Positions 35,716 through 44,905 of a stretch of 45,469 bases of DNA are shown here, piece by piece. Positions within the stretch are counted from its first letter, which is position 1. Each line of letters starts with the position of its first letter. The notes under the pieces were generated by a model. The model searched no databases. It was not told where the DNA came from and saw only the letters and a list, made by a program, of their open reading frames with translations. A program made the position numbers and the translations under genes. This stretch comes from Bdellovibrionales bacterium (GTDB lineage: Bacteria; Bdellovibrionota; UBA1018; JADZFF01). The DNA lies in contig JADZFF010000167.1 of assembly GCA_020850015.1 (NCBI GenBank), positions 1 through 45,469 on the forward strand, in the 5' to 3' direction.

Positions 35716-36330
35716 ATGAGGCCGCGGAGAGCATCGGCCGCGGGGCGCGCCGATCAGGGATTCACCCTGATCGAGATGATGATCGTGATGGCGCTCATCG
35801 TGCTCATCTCGGTTCTTGCCCTGCCGAACCTCTCCGCGGTGTTCCGGCTCTCCTTGAGCGCTTCCACGCGCGAGATCGCGTCTCTTCTGCGAGAAGCCTA
35901 CAACTCCGCCATCATCACCAAGCGCGTGTACCGGATGGCGTGGGACCTCAAGAACAACCAGTTCTGGGTGGAGGCGGGCCCGGACACGGTGCTGCTCGAC
36001 AGCAAGGAGGCGCGCGACCTGCGCGACCAGCGGGGCGGGGACGGCGTGACCACGGGCGGCCAGTTCCAGCAGGACAAGACCGTCAGCCGCAAGAAATCCG
36101 AGCTCCCTCAGGGCGTTCGCTTCGAGGACGTCGTGACGGAGCAGGCCAAGGAGCCGATCGTGGAGGGCATGGCCTACAGCCACGTGTTCCCCCACGGTTT
36201 CACGGAGCAGACCGTCGTGCACCTGCGCGACAGCCAGGACCACCAGCTTTCTCTCGTATTGCTGCCCCTGGGCGGGAAGCTGAAGATGGTGGACGAGTAC
36301 CTGAGCCCGGAGGACGCGTTCGGTGAATGA
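35716..36330 (+). CDS. gspH: T2SS minor pseudopilin GspH
   Basis: 204 aa from ATG 35716, chosen to give a 15-residue basic leader cleaved at DQG|FTLIEMMIVMALIVLISV; the 248-aa track ORF extends into gspG. The rest has the GspH-type pseudopilin pattern with REIASLLREAYNSAIITKRVYRMAWDLKNNQFWVE. It lies in the pseudopilus tip complex. Confidence 0.88.
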   Translation: MRPRRASAAGRADQGFTLIEMMIVMALIVLISVLALPNLSAVFRLSLSASTREIASLLREAYNSAIITKRVYRMAWDLKNNQFWVEAGPDTVLLDSKEARDLRDQRGGDGVTTGGQFQQDKTVSRKKSELPQGVRFEDVVTEQAKEPIVEGMAYSHVFPHGFTEQTVVHLRDSQDHQLSLVLLPLGGKLKMVDEYLSPEDAFGE

Positions 36331-36832
36331 GCGTGGCTTCACCCTCATGGAGACGATGATCGCCATGGCGATCACCGTGTTCGTGTTCACCTCGATCCTG
36401 CTGGTTGAGTCCGCGAGCCTCTCGGCCCTCGAGAAGGCCCGGCGCATGAACGTGGTGGCGATGCTCTCGCAGCGGGCCATGGCGGAGGCGGAGATGGAGT
36501 TCGAGGGCAAACCCTTCAAGGAGGTTCCCAAGAAAAAGGAAGGCCGGTTCAAGGCGCCCTATGAGGACTACGCCTGGGGCCGCGAGATCCGCGAGGTGGA
36601 GTTCCCGAACCTCCTGGGCGGCGCGATCTCCTCGGGCTCTTCGTCGGAGGACGGCGAGGCCGACAAGTCGCAGATGGCCGACATGATGGGAAAGATCATG
36701 ACTAACTACCTCTCGAAGGCGGTGCGGGAGGTGGTCGTCACGGTCAGCTGGGAGAAATCCGGCGCCTCGCAGAGTTTCGCCGTCTCAACCTATTGGGTAG
36801 ATCTGAACAGTGAATTCAATCTCAACCCGTGA
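36323..36832 (+). CDS. gspI: T2SS minor pseudopilin GspI
   Basis: 169 aa, GTG start overlapping the gspH stop by 8 bp. A minimal 5-residue leader, MNERG|FTLMETMIAMAITVFVFTSI, cleaved after Gly. The conserved RRMNVVAMLSQRAMAEAEMEFEG resembles GspI ('AnnLAenrLaelr') at the same position. Initiates tip complex assembly with GspJ and GspK. Confidence 0.85.
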   Translation: MNERGFTLMETMIAMAITVFVFTSILLVESASLSALEKARRMNVVAMLSQRAMAEAEMEFEGKPFKEVPKKKEGRFKAPYEDYAWGREIREVEFPNLLGGAISSGSSSEDGEADKSQMADMMGKIMTNYLSKAVREVVVTVSWEKSGASQSFAVSTYWVDLNSEFNLNP

Positions 36833-37601
36833 AGACGGATTCACGCTGCTCGAGGTGCTGATCGCCTTCGCCCTCCTGCTCTTCATCACCCTGATCACCT
36901 ATTCCAAGGTGGCGCAGTCTTATCGGCTCCGCGACAAGTTCCTGACCGAGGGCGACTTCCACAACTCGATCGCATCGGCCGTCGAGGTGATCTCGCGCGA
37001 CGTTTCGATGCTTTACTCGCCCGTGATCATGGTGCCTCGCAAGGACAACGACCCCAACCCTCCGGACGCCGAGACCCAGAAGGCCATCGCCGAGGGCGAT
37101 CAGACGCGGGGGAGCAAGTTCTGGCTGGGCGTGATCGACGTGTCCGGCGTGCGGGCCATGCACTTCACGGGCGAGGAACGTTCGCTCCGGTTCGTGGCCG
37201 CGTCCCACGTTCGCGTCTACCGCGAAAGACCTGAGTCGGTGTTCGTGAAAGTGCATTACTCCCTCGAAGACGACCGTGAGGCCCCCGAGGCTCTTCAGGG
37301 TACCTCGATCCTGGTGAAGCGCATCAACACCAGCGCCTTCGATCCGGAGCTCGACGACAAGGAGGGTTACAGGGTTTACCGGCTGCTTCCCGGGATCAAG
37401 AACATGAGCTTCCGCTACTTCGAGAAGGCGAAGGAACGCTGGCACAGCCGCTGGGACTCGGAAACCCAGGATTTCCGGTACCGGATCCCCGATCTGATCG
37501 AGCTTGCGATCGAGGTCCAGGGCACCGAGACCCTCAGCTTTCAGGGCAGTTATCTATTCAGGCCGGAGATTCCGATCTATGGAATTCATCCCAGCCTTTA
37601 G
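36810..37601 (+). CDS. gspJ: T2SS minor pseudopilin GspJ
   Basis: 263 aa, GTG start inside the end of gspI (23-bp overlap). Leader MNSISTREDG|FTLLEVLIAFALLLFITL, with Glu +5. Length and a beta-rich C-terminus ending in SYLFRPEIPIYGIHPSL fit GspJ; the internal EVISRDVSMLYSPVI (Arg-Asp) segment is typical. Confidence 0.86.
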   Translation: MNSISTREDGFTLLEVLIAFALLLFITLITYSKVAQSYRLRDKFLTEGDFHNSIASAVEVISRDVSMLYSPVIMVPRKDNDPNPPDAETQKAIAEGDQTRGSKFWLGVIDVSGVRAMHFTGEERSLRFVAASHVRVYRERPESVFVKVHYSLEDDREAPEALQGTSILVKRINTSAFDPELDDKEGYRVYRLLPGIKNMSFRYFEKAKERWHSRWDSETQDFRYRIPDLIELAIEVQGTETLSFQGSYLFRPEIPIYGIHPSL

Positions 37602-37611
37602 GAAGACCCTC

Positions 37612-38994
37612 ATGCGCGCCTGGCGCCGAAGCCCCGCGGGGGACGAGCGCGGCGTGGCGCTCTTCATGGTCGTGGCTTCGGTCGCGGTCCTGGTGATTCT
37701 CGCCACCGAGTTCATCTACATTGCGCAGATCAATCAGCGCGTGGCCTACGACTCGGCCGACAAGGTGCGGGCGCACTACGTGGCCAAGAGCGGGCTGAAG
37801 CTCTCGCTTCTCAGGCTGAAGGCCTACCAGCACATCAAGGGCTACATCAGCGGGGGCGCCGGGGGAGGCGGGAACAACCTCAGCTCCATGGTGCCGAAGG
37901 GGCTCGTCGAGCGGGTCTGGAGCTTCCCGCTGATTTTTCCGGTGCCCACCGATCTTCCAGGAATGAGCGAAGTTCAGAAACTGGCACTCAAGAAATTCCA
38001 GGATGACAGCGCGCTAGTGGGCTCCTACTCCGCGTTGATCGAGTCCGAATCTGCGAAATTCAACCTGAACCAGATCCTCGCCCCGTTCGCCCCGAAGAAA
38101 GAGGAGGCAAAAAAGGACTCGAAAAAGCCCGGAACCCCGGCCCAGCCCGCCTCCCCCGACCCCGATGCCGATCCCGCCGATCCGGACGCCAAGAACCCGG
38201 ACCAGAAACCACAGTTCGATCCCGCGAAGGCGCGGCAGTCGCTGCAGGATTTCCTGACCGAGATCTTCGCCAAGAAGGCCGAGGAAGACGAGGATTTCGG
38301 CGACCTCTACCGAGATCTCACGATGGAGGAGCTCGTCGACGCGATCGCCGCCTGGTCCGATCGAAGCTACGAGCGGCGATTCCCCGCCGCCGGGAGCGAC
38401 ACCCTGCCACTGAAGAGGGGGCCCTTCTACTCCCTTACCGAGCTTCACATGGTTCCGCTGATGGACGACGGCCTGTTCAATCTCTTCGCCCCGAGCCTCA
38501 CGGTCAGCCCCACGCCGGGCATCAACGTGAACACAATGCCGAAAGAGACTCTCCGCGCCCTGATTCCCGGGCTCACGGAGGAGGAGGTGAAGGAGTTCTT
38601 CGAGTACCGCGACTCGCAGAAGGAGGACAACCTGTTCAAAACCGTCGAGGATTTCCTGAAGTACGCCGAGAACAACTTCGGCGTGTTCCGCGGCAGCCCG
38701 AGCGAGGTGAGTGACTTCAAGGCGAAGCTGGAGGAGCGCAACATCCGTCTGCTCACGGACGAAAGCGAGTTCAAGATCACGGTCATCTCGCAGGTGAACA
38801 ACGTCTCGAAGCAGCTCGAGGCCTACGTCACCCTCGCGGGCCCAAAAAAGGAACAGAATCCGGGCCAGCCTCCCGCGGGCGGGCAGAACCCGGATCAGCC
38901 GCCGGCGCCGGGCCAGGGTACGCAGCCCGGATTCCCGGAGGGGCCGCTCCCCCCGGAATCTGGCCTGAAAATCCACTTCATGAGAATCTACTAG
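37612..38994 (+). CDS. gspK: T2SS minor pseudopilin GspK
   Basis: 460 aa from ATG 37612, 10 bases after the gspJ stop and preceded by AGGAAG; an in-frame ATG at 37579 is an alternative. Leader then G|VALFMVVASVAVLVILATEFIY, lacking Glu +5 as is usual for GspK. The large alpha domain contains NLNQILAPFAPKK, SLTELHMVPLMDDGLFNLFAPSLTVSP and TPGINVNTMPKETLRALIPGLT. A Lys/Pro/Asp-rich insert (about 165-215) and a Pro/Gly/Gln-rich C-terminus are extra. Confidence 0.9.
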   Translation: MRAWRRSPAGDERGVALFMVVASVAVLVILATEFIYIAQINQRVAYDSADKVRAHYVAKSGLKLSLLRLKAYQHIKGYISGGAGGGGNNLSSMVPKGLVERVWSFPLIFPVPTDLPGMSEVQKLALKKFQDDSALVGSYSALIESESAKFNLNQILAPFAPKKEEAKKDSKKPGTPAQPASPDPDADPADPDAKNPDQKPQFDPAKARQSLQDFLTEIFAKKAEEDEDFGDLYRDLTMEELVDAIAAWSDRSYERRFPAAGSDTLPLKRGPFYSLTELHMVPLMDDGLFNLFAPSLTVSPTPGINVNTMPKETLRALIPGLTEEEVKEFFEYRDSQKEDNLFKTVEDFLKYAENNFGVFRGSPSEVSDFKAKLEERNIRLLTDESEFKITVISQVNNVSKQLEAYVTLAGPKKEQNPGQPPAGGQNPDQPPAPGQGTQPGFPEGPLPPESGLKIHFMRIY

Positions 38995-39013
38995 GGACGG
39001 AAAGGAACGAGAC

Positions 39014-40666
39014 ATGAGGGTACTGAGCATCGATCTCGGAAGCTGGTCCGTCAAAGCCGTGGAGCTCGACACCTCCTTCGGCCGGTACGAGATCCACGAC
39101 TACCACGAGGAGCGGGTTCGCGAGGGCCAGACGCCCGCTCAGACCGCTGGCCGGATGGTCCGCGCCCTGAGCCGGGCTCCGGAGGCTATCGTCGTTGGCC
39201 TGCCCCAGGGCAAGGTCACCTTCCGCAACCTCCACCTTCCCACGCGCGACCGCAGGGAGATCCAGAACGCCATCGCCTTCGAGCTCGAGGATGAGCTTCC
39301 CTTCGAGACCGACGACTCCGTCTTCGACCACTCGATCCTCTCCCAGGGCAGCGACGGGACTCATGTCCATATCGCCGGCACGCTCAAGCGTCACGTTGCC
39401 GAGCTCCTGGCCGAGCTCCAGGAGGAGGGAATCGATCCCGACGTCGTCACCACGGAGGCCTGGGCCATCCGCGGCCTCATCAACCGGATCGTCGACAAGG
39501 GCGTGCAGGAGTCGCCCGTCATGGTGGCCTGCCTGGGAGATGCCCACAGCACCCTCCAGGTCCACTGGAAGGGGTTTCCCGTGCTCTCGCGCCGCGTATC
39601 CTGGGGCGGGAAGCAGGCCACGGAGGCTCTCGCCCGGCACTATGGGATCCCGCGCGAGGAGGCCGAGAACGCGAAGATCCAAAGCGGCTTCATCCTGGCA
39701 TCCGAACCGCGCGGCCGCGCGACCCCGGATCAGATCGAGTTCTCCGATGCGCTGATGGAGGGCCTGAAGCCTCTATTCACCGAGATCCGGCAGACGGCGC
39801 TTTCCGCGCGGAACCTCACTCAGATGGAGCTCAAGTCCATCTTCCTCTGTGGCGGCACCTCGTTGCTTCCCGGTCTCCGCTCCGTCCTCGAGGAGCAGAA
39901 CCAGCTTCCCTCCTATCCCGCGCAGGCCCTGAGCGCTGTGTCGCTTTCCGGCCTGAGCTACTCGGAGGAAACAGACGCCTCCCAGCCCATCGCCGCCGCC
40001 CTGGCGCTGACCCAGGTGGGGCAGGAGCGCGGCAAGACGCCCAATCTCCGCAGAGGCGAGCTCTCCAAGGCCGGGGCCTCGCAGGGGATCGACTTCAAGA
40101 CTCTGCGGAAGCCGCTCATCGCGGCGGGCTCCGTGGCGGCGAGCCTTTTCCTCAGCCTGGCCTTCCAGTCCTCCGTCTACGACTCGCGGATGGAGGAGCT
40201 CGACCTCCAGGTGGAGCGTTCGCTCAAGACCTTCTTCGGCCCGCTCTCGGCCAGCGCAGTCCGGACTTACCTCTCCAACCCCGAACGGCTGAAACGGGCC
40301 GTCCGATCTGAGCTCGAGAAGGAGCGTGAGATCTCGGCGCTGTTCAACGAGAATCCCCACTCCCCCTTGGATTTCCTCAACTCGCTCTCGGGCGCCGTGC
40401 CCAAGGACATCGTCGTGGACATGGTGAGCTTCACGGTGGGAGCGGCCCCAGGCACGCCCTACGACCGGTCCGCGGCCGAGCGGGGCGGAGTCTCGTTCGT
40501 GCTGGAGAGCAAGGAGAGCGAGGAACGCCTGGAGCGCCTCCTCGGAGGCCTCCTCGCGGGCGTGCGCAAGGAGGAGAGCGCTACGCTGCCCCCCGGCCAG
40601 GACGGCAAGCAACGCTTCAAGGTCTCCTTCAGCGGAACCCCCACGGAGTCGTCGTATGGAAAATGA
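39014..40666 (+). CDS. gspL: T2SS inner-membrane protein GspL
   Basis: 550 aa. The N-terminal about 340 residues form a PilM/actin-like cytoplasmic domain (MRVLSIDLGSWSVKAVELD; VVGLPQGKVTFRNLHLP; FLCGGTSLLPGLRSVLEE), followed by a Lys/Arg linker, one membrane helix (about 374-392, LIAAGSVAASLFLSLAF), and a periplasmic PilN/GspL-like ferredoxin fold. It is longer than enterobacterial GspL (about 400), mainly from the complete PilM-type domain. Binds GspE and GspM. Confidence 0.88.
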   Translation: MRVLSIDLGSWSVKAVELDTSFGRYEIHDYHEERVREGQTPAQTAGRMVRALSRAPEAIVVGLPQGKVTFRNLHLPTRDRREIQNAIAFELEDELPFETDDSVFDHSILSQGSDGTHVHIAGTLKRHVAELLAELQEEGIDPDVVTTEAWAIRGLINRIVDKGVQESPVMVACLGDAHSTLQVHWKGFPVLSRRVSWGGKQATEALARHYGIPREEAENAKIQSGFILASEPRGRATPDQIEFSDALMEGLKPLFTEIRQTALSARNLTQMELKSIFLCGGTSLLPGLRSVLEEQNQLPSYPAQALSAVSLSGLSYSEETDASQPIAAALALTQVGQERGKTPNLRRGELSKAGASQGIDFKTLRKPLIAAGSVAASLFLSLAFQSSVYDSRMEELDLQVERSLKTFFGPLSASAVRTYLSNPERLKRAVRSELEKEREISALFNENPHSPLDFLNSLSGAVPKDIVVDMVSFTVGAAPGTPYDRSAAERGGVSFVLESKESEERLERLLGGLLAGVRKEESATLPPGQDGKQRFKVSFSGTPTESSYGK

Positions 40667-41270
40667 ATCGCGCATCCGGGTCGCCTGGAAGCAGCTCATG
40701 GATAAGCTCGGCGAGCAGCAATGGTTCCGCGAACTCAAGGCTAAATGGGACGAGCTCGATCCCCAATCGCGCAGGAACGCGAGGGTTGGGGGCCTGGCCG
40801 CGGTCGCGCTCACCGTCGGTGGCATCATCCTCAGCTCGATGTACACGGTGGCCGCCAAGAGATCCGATTTCAACGACAAGTCCGAGATTCTCGGCATGAT
40901 CCGCAACGCCAGCGAGGAGATGCGCAGCCTGAAGGGAGGCAGCCGCCCCGCTTCCGCTGATGGCATGCCCAACTGGCCGGCCTACTTCCGGGGCAAGGCC
41001 ACGAACGCGGGACTCGACGCGTCCACGATCACCGTCTCGACGGAGAAGAAGGGAAACTCGGGGAACAGCACGATCGAATCCATGTTCGACGTCAGCCTGA
41101 AGCGGGTGAACGTGCGGCAGCTCGCCAAGTACGCCTTTTACCTCCAGAACGGGGAACAGCCCGTGAAGCTCAAGCACCTCAAGATCGACACGGACGGGGA
41201 CGAGGGGCATCTGAACGCTTCTCTGGACGTTTCCGCCTTCTCGCTCAAAAAAAAGGAGGATGAAAAATGA
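40656..41270 (+). CDS. gspM: T2SS inner-membrane protein GspM
   Basis: 204 aa, overlapping gspL by 11 bp. A cytoplasmic amphipathic N-terminus (KQLMDKLGEQQWFRELKAKWDELDPQSRRN) precedes one membrane helix (about 45-64, ARVGGLAAVALTVGGIILSS), then the periplasmic ferredoxin-like region. Identity rests on order and topology; sequence conservation is low in this family. Confidence 0.8.
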   Translation: MENESRIRVAWKQLMDKLGEQQWFRELKAKWDELDPQSRRNARVGGLAAVALTVGGIILSSMYTVAAKRSDFNDKSEILGMIRNASEEMRSLKGGSRPASADGMPNWPAYFRGKATNAGLDASTITVSTEKKGNSGNSTIESMFDVSLKRVNVRQLAKYAFYLQNGEQPVKLKHLKIDTDGDEGHLNASLDVSAFSLKKKEDEK

Positions 41271-42244
41271 GCCCGGCCGGTCAGGAAGCTTTTACGGGCG
41301 CGGAAGGAACGCAGGAGATCCAGGCCCCGGGCCGGCTGGCCAGACTCAGGAAGTATTCCGCCTGGGGCTTCTGGGCCGCGGTGTTCGTCGTCTGCCTCAT
41401 CCTTTTCACGGTCATGAAGTTCCCCGAAGCCCGGATCAAGGCGCTGATCCAGGGCCAGATCAACTCCGCGCTGGCGCCCCAGGGCGTCAGCGTGATCGCG
41501 CAGGAGGCCTCGCTCAGCATCTGGAGAGGCCTGCGCTACGAGATGGGCGACGTATCCCTGCGTTTCGCGAAGACGGGCAAAACCGTGCGGCTCGACCGCC
41601 TGCTGGTGAAACCGAGCATGCTCGGATTGATTTCTGGAACGATCGCAGGATCCGCATACGCCGAGAGAGGCGACAGCGAGCTCGGGTTGGACTTTGCGGT
41701 GAAGGGCACCCAGGCCGACCTGAGCGTGGATCTCGAGGATGTGGATCTGGGCAAGCTCGGGCTCGTGGAGGCGATGGCGGGAGTTCCCGTGGCGGGGCTG
41801 CTGAACGGGTTCGCCGAGCTTGAGGGCGACCTCAATAACCCGCAGAGCTGGGAGGCTTCCGCCGAGCTCAAGGCGGCCCACGTGAAGATCTCCGAGCAGC
41901 GCGTGCTCGCCTTCAAGATTCCCGAGATCGGCATCGCCGCTTCCGAGATCCGGCTGAAGGCCACCAAGGGAAAGCTCGAGCTCCGCCAGGTTCGGCTCGG
42001 GGATCCCAAACGGAAACCCGCCGACGACCTCACGGCCACGCTCACGGGCGACGTCAACCTCCAGAGAAACCTGATGGCAAGCGGGCTGAAGGTGAATGCG
42101 CGTTTCTCCCTTTCGCAGAAGGTCCTGGGCGCGCTGCCCCTCATCGACGCCTTCCTCGGCCCCGGCAAGCAGGCGGACGGCACCTATGCCTTCGACCTCT
42201 CGGGCAGCCTGGGTTCGCCGGTGCCGGTGGCGGTGAAACGCTGA
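41267..42244 (+). CDS. gspN: T2SS protein GspN (delta-type)
   Basis: 325 aa, ATGA overlap with gspM. One membrane helix (about 34-54, SAWGFWAAVFVVCLILFTVM), then an AsmA-like beta-helical periplasmic part with MKFPEARIKALIQGQINSALAPQGVSVIAQEASLSIWRGLRYEM, typical of the GspN family seen in myxobacteria and Bdellovibrio. Role in secretion poorly known. It ends exactly where ispA begins (1-bp overlap, TGATG). Confidence 0.82.
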   Translation: MSPAGQEAFTGAEGTQEIQAPGRLARLRKYSAWGFWAAVFVVCLILFTVMKFPEARIKALIQGQINSALAPQGVSVIAQEASLSIWRGLRYEMGDVSLRFAKTGKTVRLDRLLVKPSMLGLISGTIAGSAYAERGDSELGLDFAVKGTQADLSVDLEDVDLGKLGLVEAMAGVPVAGLLNGFAELEGDLNNPQSWEASAELKAAHVKISEQRVLAFKIPEIGIAASEIRLKATKGKLELRQVRLGDPKRKPADDLTATLTGDVNLQRNLMASGLKVNARFSLSQKVLGALPLIDAFLGPGKQADGTYAFDLSGSLGSPVPVAVKR

Positions 42245-43098
42245 TGGAACCGCAATCCCCTTTCGACCGCCACCTCCGGAGGGCTCTGGAAAACCATCTC
42301 GACGTGGAAACCGGCGCCACGCCCCCTAATCTCGCGGAGGCCATGGCCTACAGCCTCCTGCTGCCTGGAAAGCGTATCCGACCGCGCCTGACGCTGGCCT
42401 GCGCGCAGATGGTCGGGCTCGTGGAGGCCGCCTCGATCCCGGCGGCTGTCGCCGTGGAGACGCTTCACTGCTTCACGCTGATCCACGACGACCTCCCATG
42501 CATGGACAACTCCGACACCCGGCGCGGGAAGCCGGCCAATCACAAAGTTCATGGAGAGGGCTTGGCCCTGCTCGCGGGCGACGCCCTCATCGCGTTGGCC
42601 TACAAGGCGCTGTTCGAGGCGGCTCCGCACGTCACGGCCACCGGATTCCACGCTGCCCTGAACCGCTTCACCGATACGCTCGGTGCGAGCGGCGTGACCG
42701 GCGGCCAGGCGATGGAAATGCTCCTCAAGCCCGACAGCGGCCCTGATGCGGTGAGGAAGATGCACGCGGCGAAAACCGGAGCCCTCTTCAAGGCGGCCCT
42801 CCTTCTTCCCAAGGACCTCTCGGAGGTGGCCGCGGAGGGCGACGGCGGCCAATCCATCATCACCTTCGCCGATGAGCTCGGATCCGCTTTCCAGGTGGCG
42901 GACGACCTCGCCGACCTCGCGGAGGAAAAGGGCGATCGCGCCTCATTCAATGTCTTCAACCACGGCGACAAGGGTTTCCTCCTCAACGAAGCTACGACCG
43001 GGCTCGAGATCGCCACCCGCCAGCTGCACGAGATCTGGGGCGAATCGGCCGCCGGCCTGGTCGCGATCAGCAACGAGGTCAAAGCCCGGCTTCGCTAG
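42244..43098 (+). CDS. ispA: Polyprenyl (farnesyl/geranylgeranyl) diphosphate synthase
   Basis: 284 aa, head-to-tail trans-prenyltransferase making the isoprenoid precursor from IPP and allylic diphosphates. First Asp-rich motif HDDLPCMDNSDTRRG with the 4-residue insertion (DDxxxxD) of bacterial FPP synthase, second motif FQVADDLADLAEEKGDRAS. LLPGKRIRPRLTLACAQ is also typical. Chain-length cannot be fixed from sequence. It is coupled to gspN by a 1-bp overlap, an odd place for an isoprenoid gene. No dxs follows in the window. Confidence 0.9.
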   Translation: MEPQSPFDRHLRRALENHLDVETGATPPNLAEAMAYSLLLPGKRIRPRLTLACAQMVGLVEAASIPAAVAVETLHCFTLIHDDLPCMDNSDTRRGKPANHKVHGEGLALLAGDALIALAYKALFEAAPHVTATGFHAALNRFTDTLGASGVTGGQAMEMLLKPDSGPDAVRKMHAAKTGALFKAALLLPKDLSEVAAEGDGGQSIITFADELGSAFQVADDLADLAEEKGDRASFNVFNHGDKGFLLNEATTGLEIATRQLHEIWGESAAGLVAISNEVKARLR

Positions 43099-43110
43099 GC
43101 TGGTCGCGCG

Positions 43111-44784
43111 TCACTGCCGAAAGCGGCTGAAACCCCGAGGGTAGAGCGGCGGATTCGACTCCCAGTACCGATCCACCGCACGATAACGCCGCGCCACGAC
43201 CTGAAACAGGTTCGCGTGAGCCGGAATCCTGCCGAAGTAGTCCACGGGGTCCGCCGCCATGCTCGCCGGCAGATCCTTAAATGGCGCACCGTAGTCAATG
43301 ATCTCGGAGTGCGGGACCTCCGGCGCGAAACCTCCGAACACAACGCCTCCGTCCGCGGCCTGTCCGCCTCCGCTCCCGCCTCCGCCCGAATAATTCGAAC
43401 CGGACGCGGCCGCGCGGTCGCCCTCCCCCACGGGCTCGGCGCTGGGTGCGGTACCGGCGCCCGCGCCCAGCCCTCCACCGCCCCCGGATTTCCGCCCGCT
43501 GCCCTGGGGCGCCCCCGGATTCGGATTCAGCGCGTTCAGATCACTCGGCGGATTCAGCGCAGGCGCGGGATCCGCCCCCCGCCCCCCGCCCAGACCCGTC
43601 GCCGTCGCGGCCGTCGAACCCTCGCCGCCGGTGCCTCCAGGCCCGCTCGAGCGCGGCCCTTTTCCGTCTTCGGATCCGCCGATTTCTGGCCCCCCAGCCT
43701 GGATCGCAGGGGTCACCACCGTTTGTGAGATCGTCACCGACGAAGGCCCGAGACCCGCTTCCACCAGCACGCGTAGGGCGCAGGTCTCGCGGAGCTGAGC
43801 CATCAGGATGTCCAGGTTGAACTTCATCAGGGCCTGGGCCATCTCCTCGGACTCGAACTGCTTGCGGGCGCAGAGCTCGCGGGCACGCTTGCCGGTTTCG
43901 TCCATCCGCGAGAGAACCCGCTTGGCCTCCGCGCTCTCGGAGGCGCCCGAGAACTGGCCGTCGAGCTCCGCCGTGCCGCGCTTGCGCGTGGCCTCCACCT
44001 CCGGAAGCACCTCTCGGATGTACGAGTACTCGCAGGTGGGCACGAGCTTCGTGCCCTGCGGGTTCTCACGGAGCCGCTTCTGGTAAAGATCCCGCTGCTC
44101 GAAGGTGGCGAAGTACAGGAAGGCGTCCTTCGATCCCTCCACCGGGAGCGAAGGCAGGACCTTGCGAAGCTCGTTCAGAAGATCAGCGTTGATGCCTCTC
44201 TCTCGCAACTCCTTTACGATCTTGTAATGGGCCGCGCCCACGGCCTCGCCCGTCTTGAAGCCCACCACTGCCCCGGCCATCGAACCCACGATCTGGCCGC
44301 CCCAAACTCCGACAGCGGCACCCGCTGCGCCGCCGGCGCCGGCGCCGACAAGGCCGCCTCCGACGGCACCCACCGCGGCACCAGCGAGCGATCCACCCAC
44401 GGCGCCGCCCATTTGGGCGACGAGCACATAGAGGAGATTTCCATTGATGTCTTCCATCACGAAAATGCCGTCGCCAGCCCCCTTGCGGGACCTTTGCTCA
44501 ACGGCGGTTCCCGGGGCGCTCCCAGGAGCCGGCGTTTCCGGGAGTTCCTCGTCGAGCAGCACCTCGAAGTCGAGCTGGAGCGAGAAGTCAGGCTCCACCT
44601 CCGCGAGGGTCGACCGGTAGCCGCCGCACTGAAACGGCTGGTCCCAGCTGGTGACGCCCTCGGCGACGGCCGTACCGAAGCCCTTGGCCTCGTCGGACAG
44701 GTCGGCGGCTTGCGCGGCAGGGGATACTGAAACCGCGCAGGACAACGCCAGGAACGCCCCAACGTGATTCCACGAACGAGTCAT
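43111..44784 (-). CDS. Large secreted glycine-zipper protein of unknown function
   Basis: 557 aa. Signal peptide MTRSWNHVGAFLALSCAVSVSPAAQA. About residues 125-190 form a long Gly/Ala-rich membrane-like segment with G-x3-G spacing (GGAVGGSLAGAAVGAVGGGL and onward), a glycine-zipper/pore-like pattern. A cysteine-containing helical region follows (about 195-345), then about 120 residues of Gly/Ser/Pro-rich low complexity, and a short C-terminal motif ending YWESNPPLYPRGFSRFRQ. No family recognised. It is convergent with ispA. A 13-G run lies directly in front of the ATG. Confidence 0.7.
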   Translation of the reverse strand: MTRSWNHVGAFLALSCAVSVSPAAQAADLSDEAKGFGTAVAEGVTSWDQPFQCGGYRSTLAEVEPDFSLQLDFEVLLDEELPETPAPGSAPGTAVEQRSRKGAGDGIFVMEDINGNLLYVLVAQMGGAVGGSLAGAAVGAVGGGLVGAGAGGAAGAAVGVWGGQIVGSMAGAVVGFKTGEAVGAAHYKIVKELRERGINADLLNELRKVLPSLPVEGSKDAFLYFATFEQRDLYQKRLRENPQGTKLVPTCEYSYIREVLPEVEATRKRGTAELDGQFSGASESAEAKRVLSRMDETGKRARELCARKQFESEEMAQALMKFNLDILMAQLRETCALRVLVEAGLGPSSVTISQTVVTPAIQAGGPEIGGSEDGKGPRSSGPGGTGGEGSTAATATGLGGGRGADPAPALNPPSDLNALNPNPGAPQGSGRKSGGGGGLGAGAGTAPSAEPVGEGDRAAASGSNYSGGGGSGGGQAADGGVVFGGFAPEVPHSEIIDYGAPFKDLPASMAADPVDYFGRIPAHANLFQVVARRYRAVDRYWESNPPLYPRGFSRFRQ

Positions 44785-44785
44785 T

Positions 44786-44798
44786 CCCCCCCCCCCCC
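44786..44798 (-). repeat. 13-nt poly-G tract immediately upstream of a start codon
   Basis: The minus-strand sequence is thirteen G followed by A and the ATG at 44784. The run occupies the Shine-Dalgarno position, so length changes by slippage would alter translation initiation. It might also be an assembly error in a homopolymer. Confidence 0.9.
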
Positions 44799-44905
44799 GA
44801 AGTGATTTCTGACCCCAATAGCGAGGGTACCACAGCCGAAAAGAAGCCGGCTATGTGTCGGCGGCGACGCGGGCCTGGCGGCCCCGCGACGGGCGCGCGG
44901 CCCCA

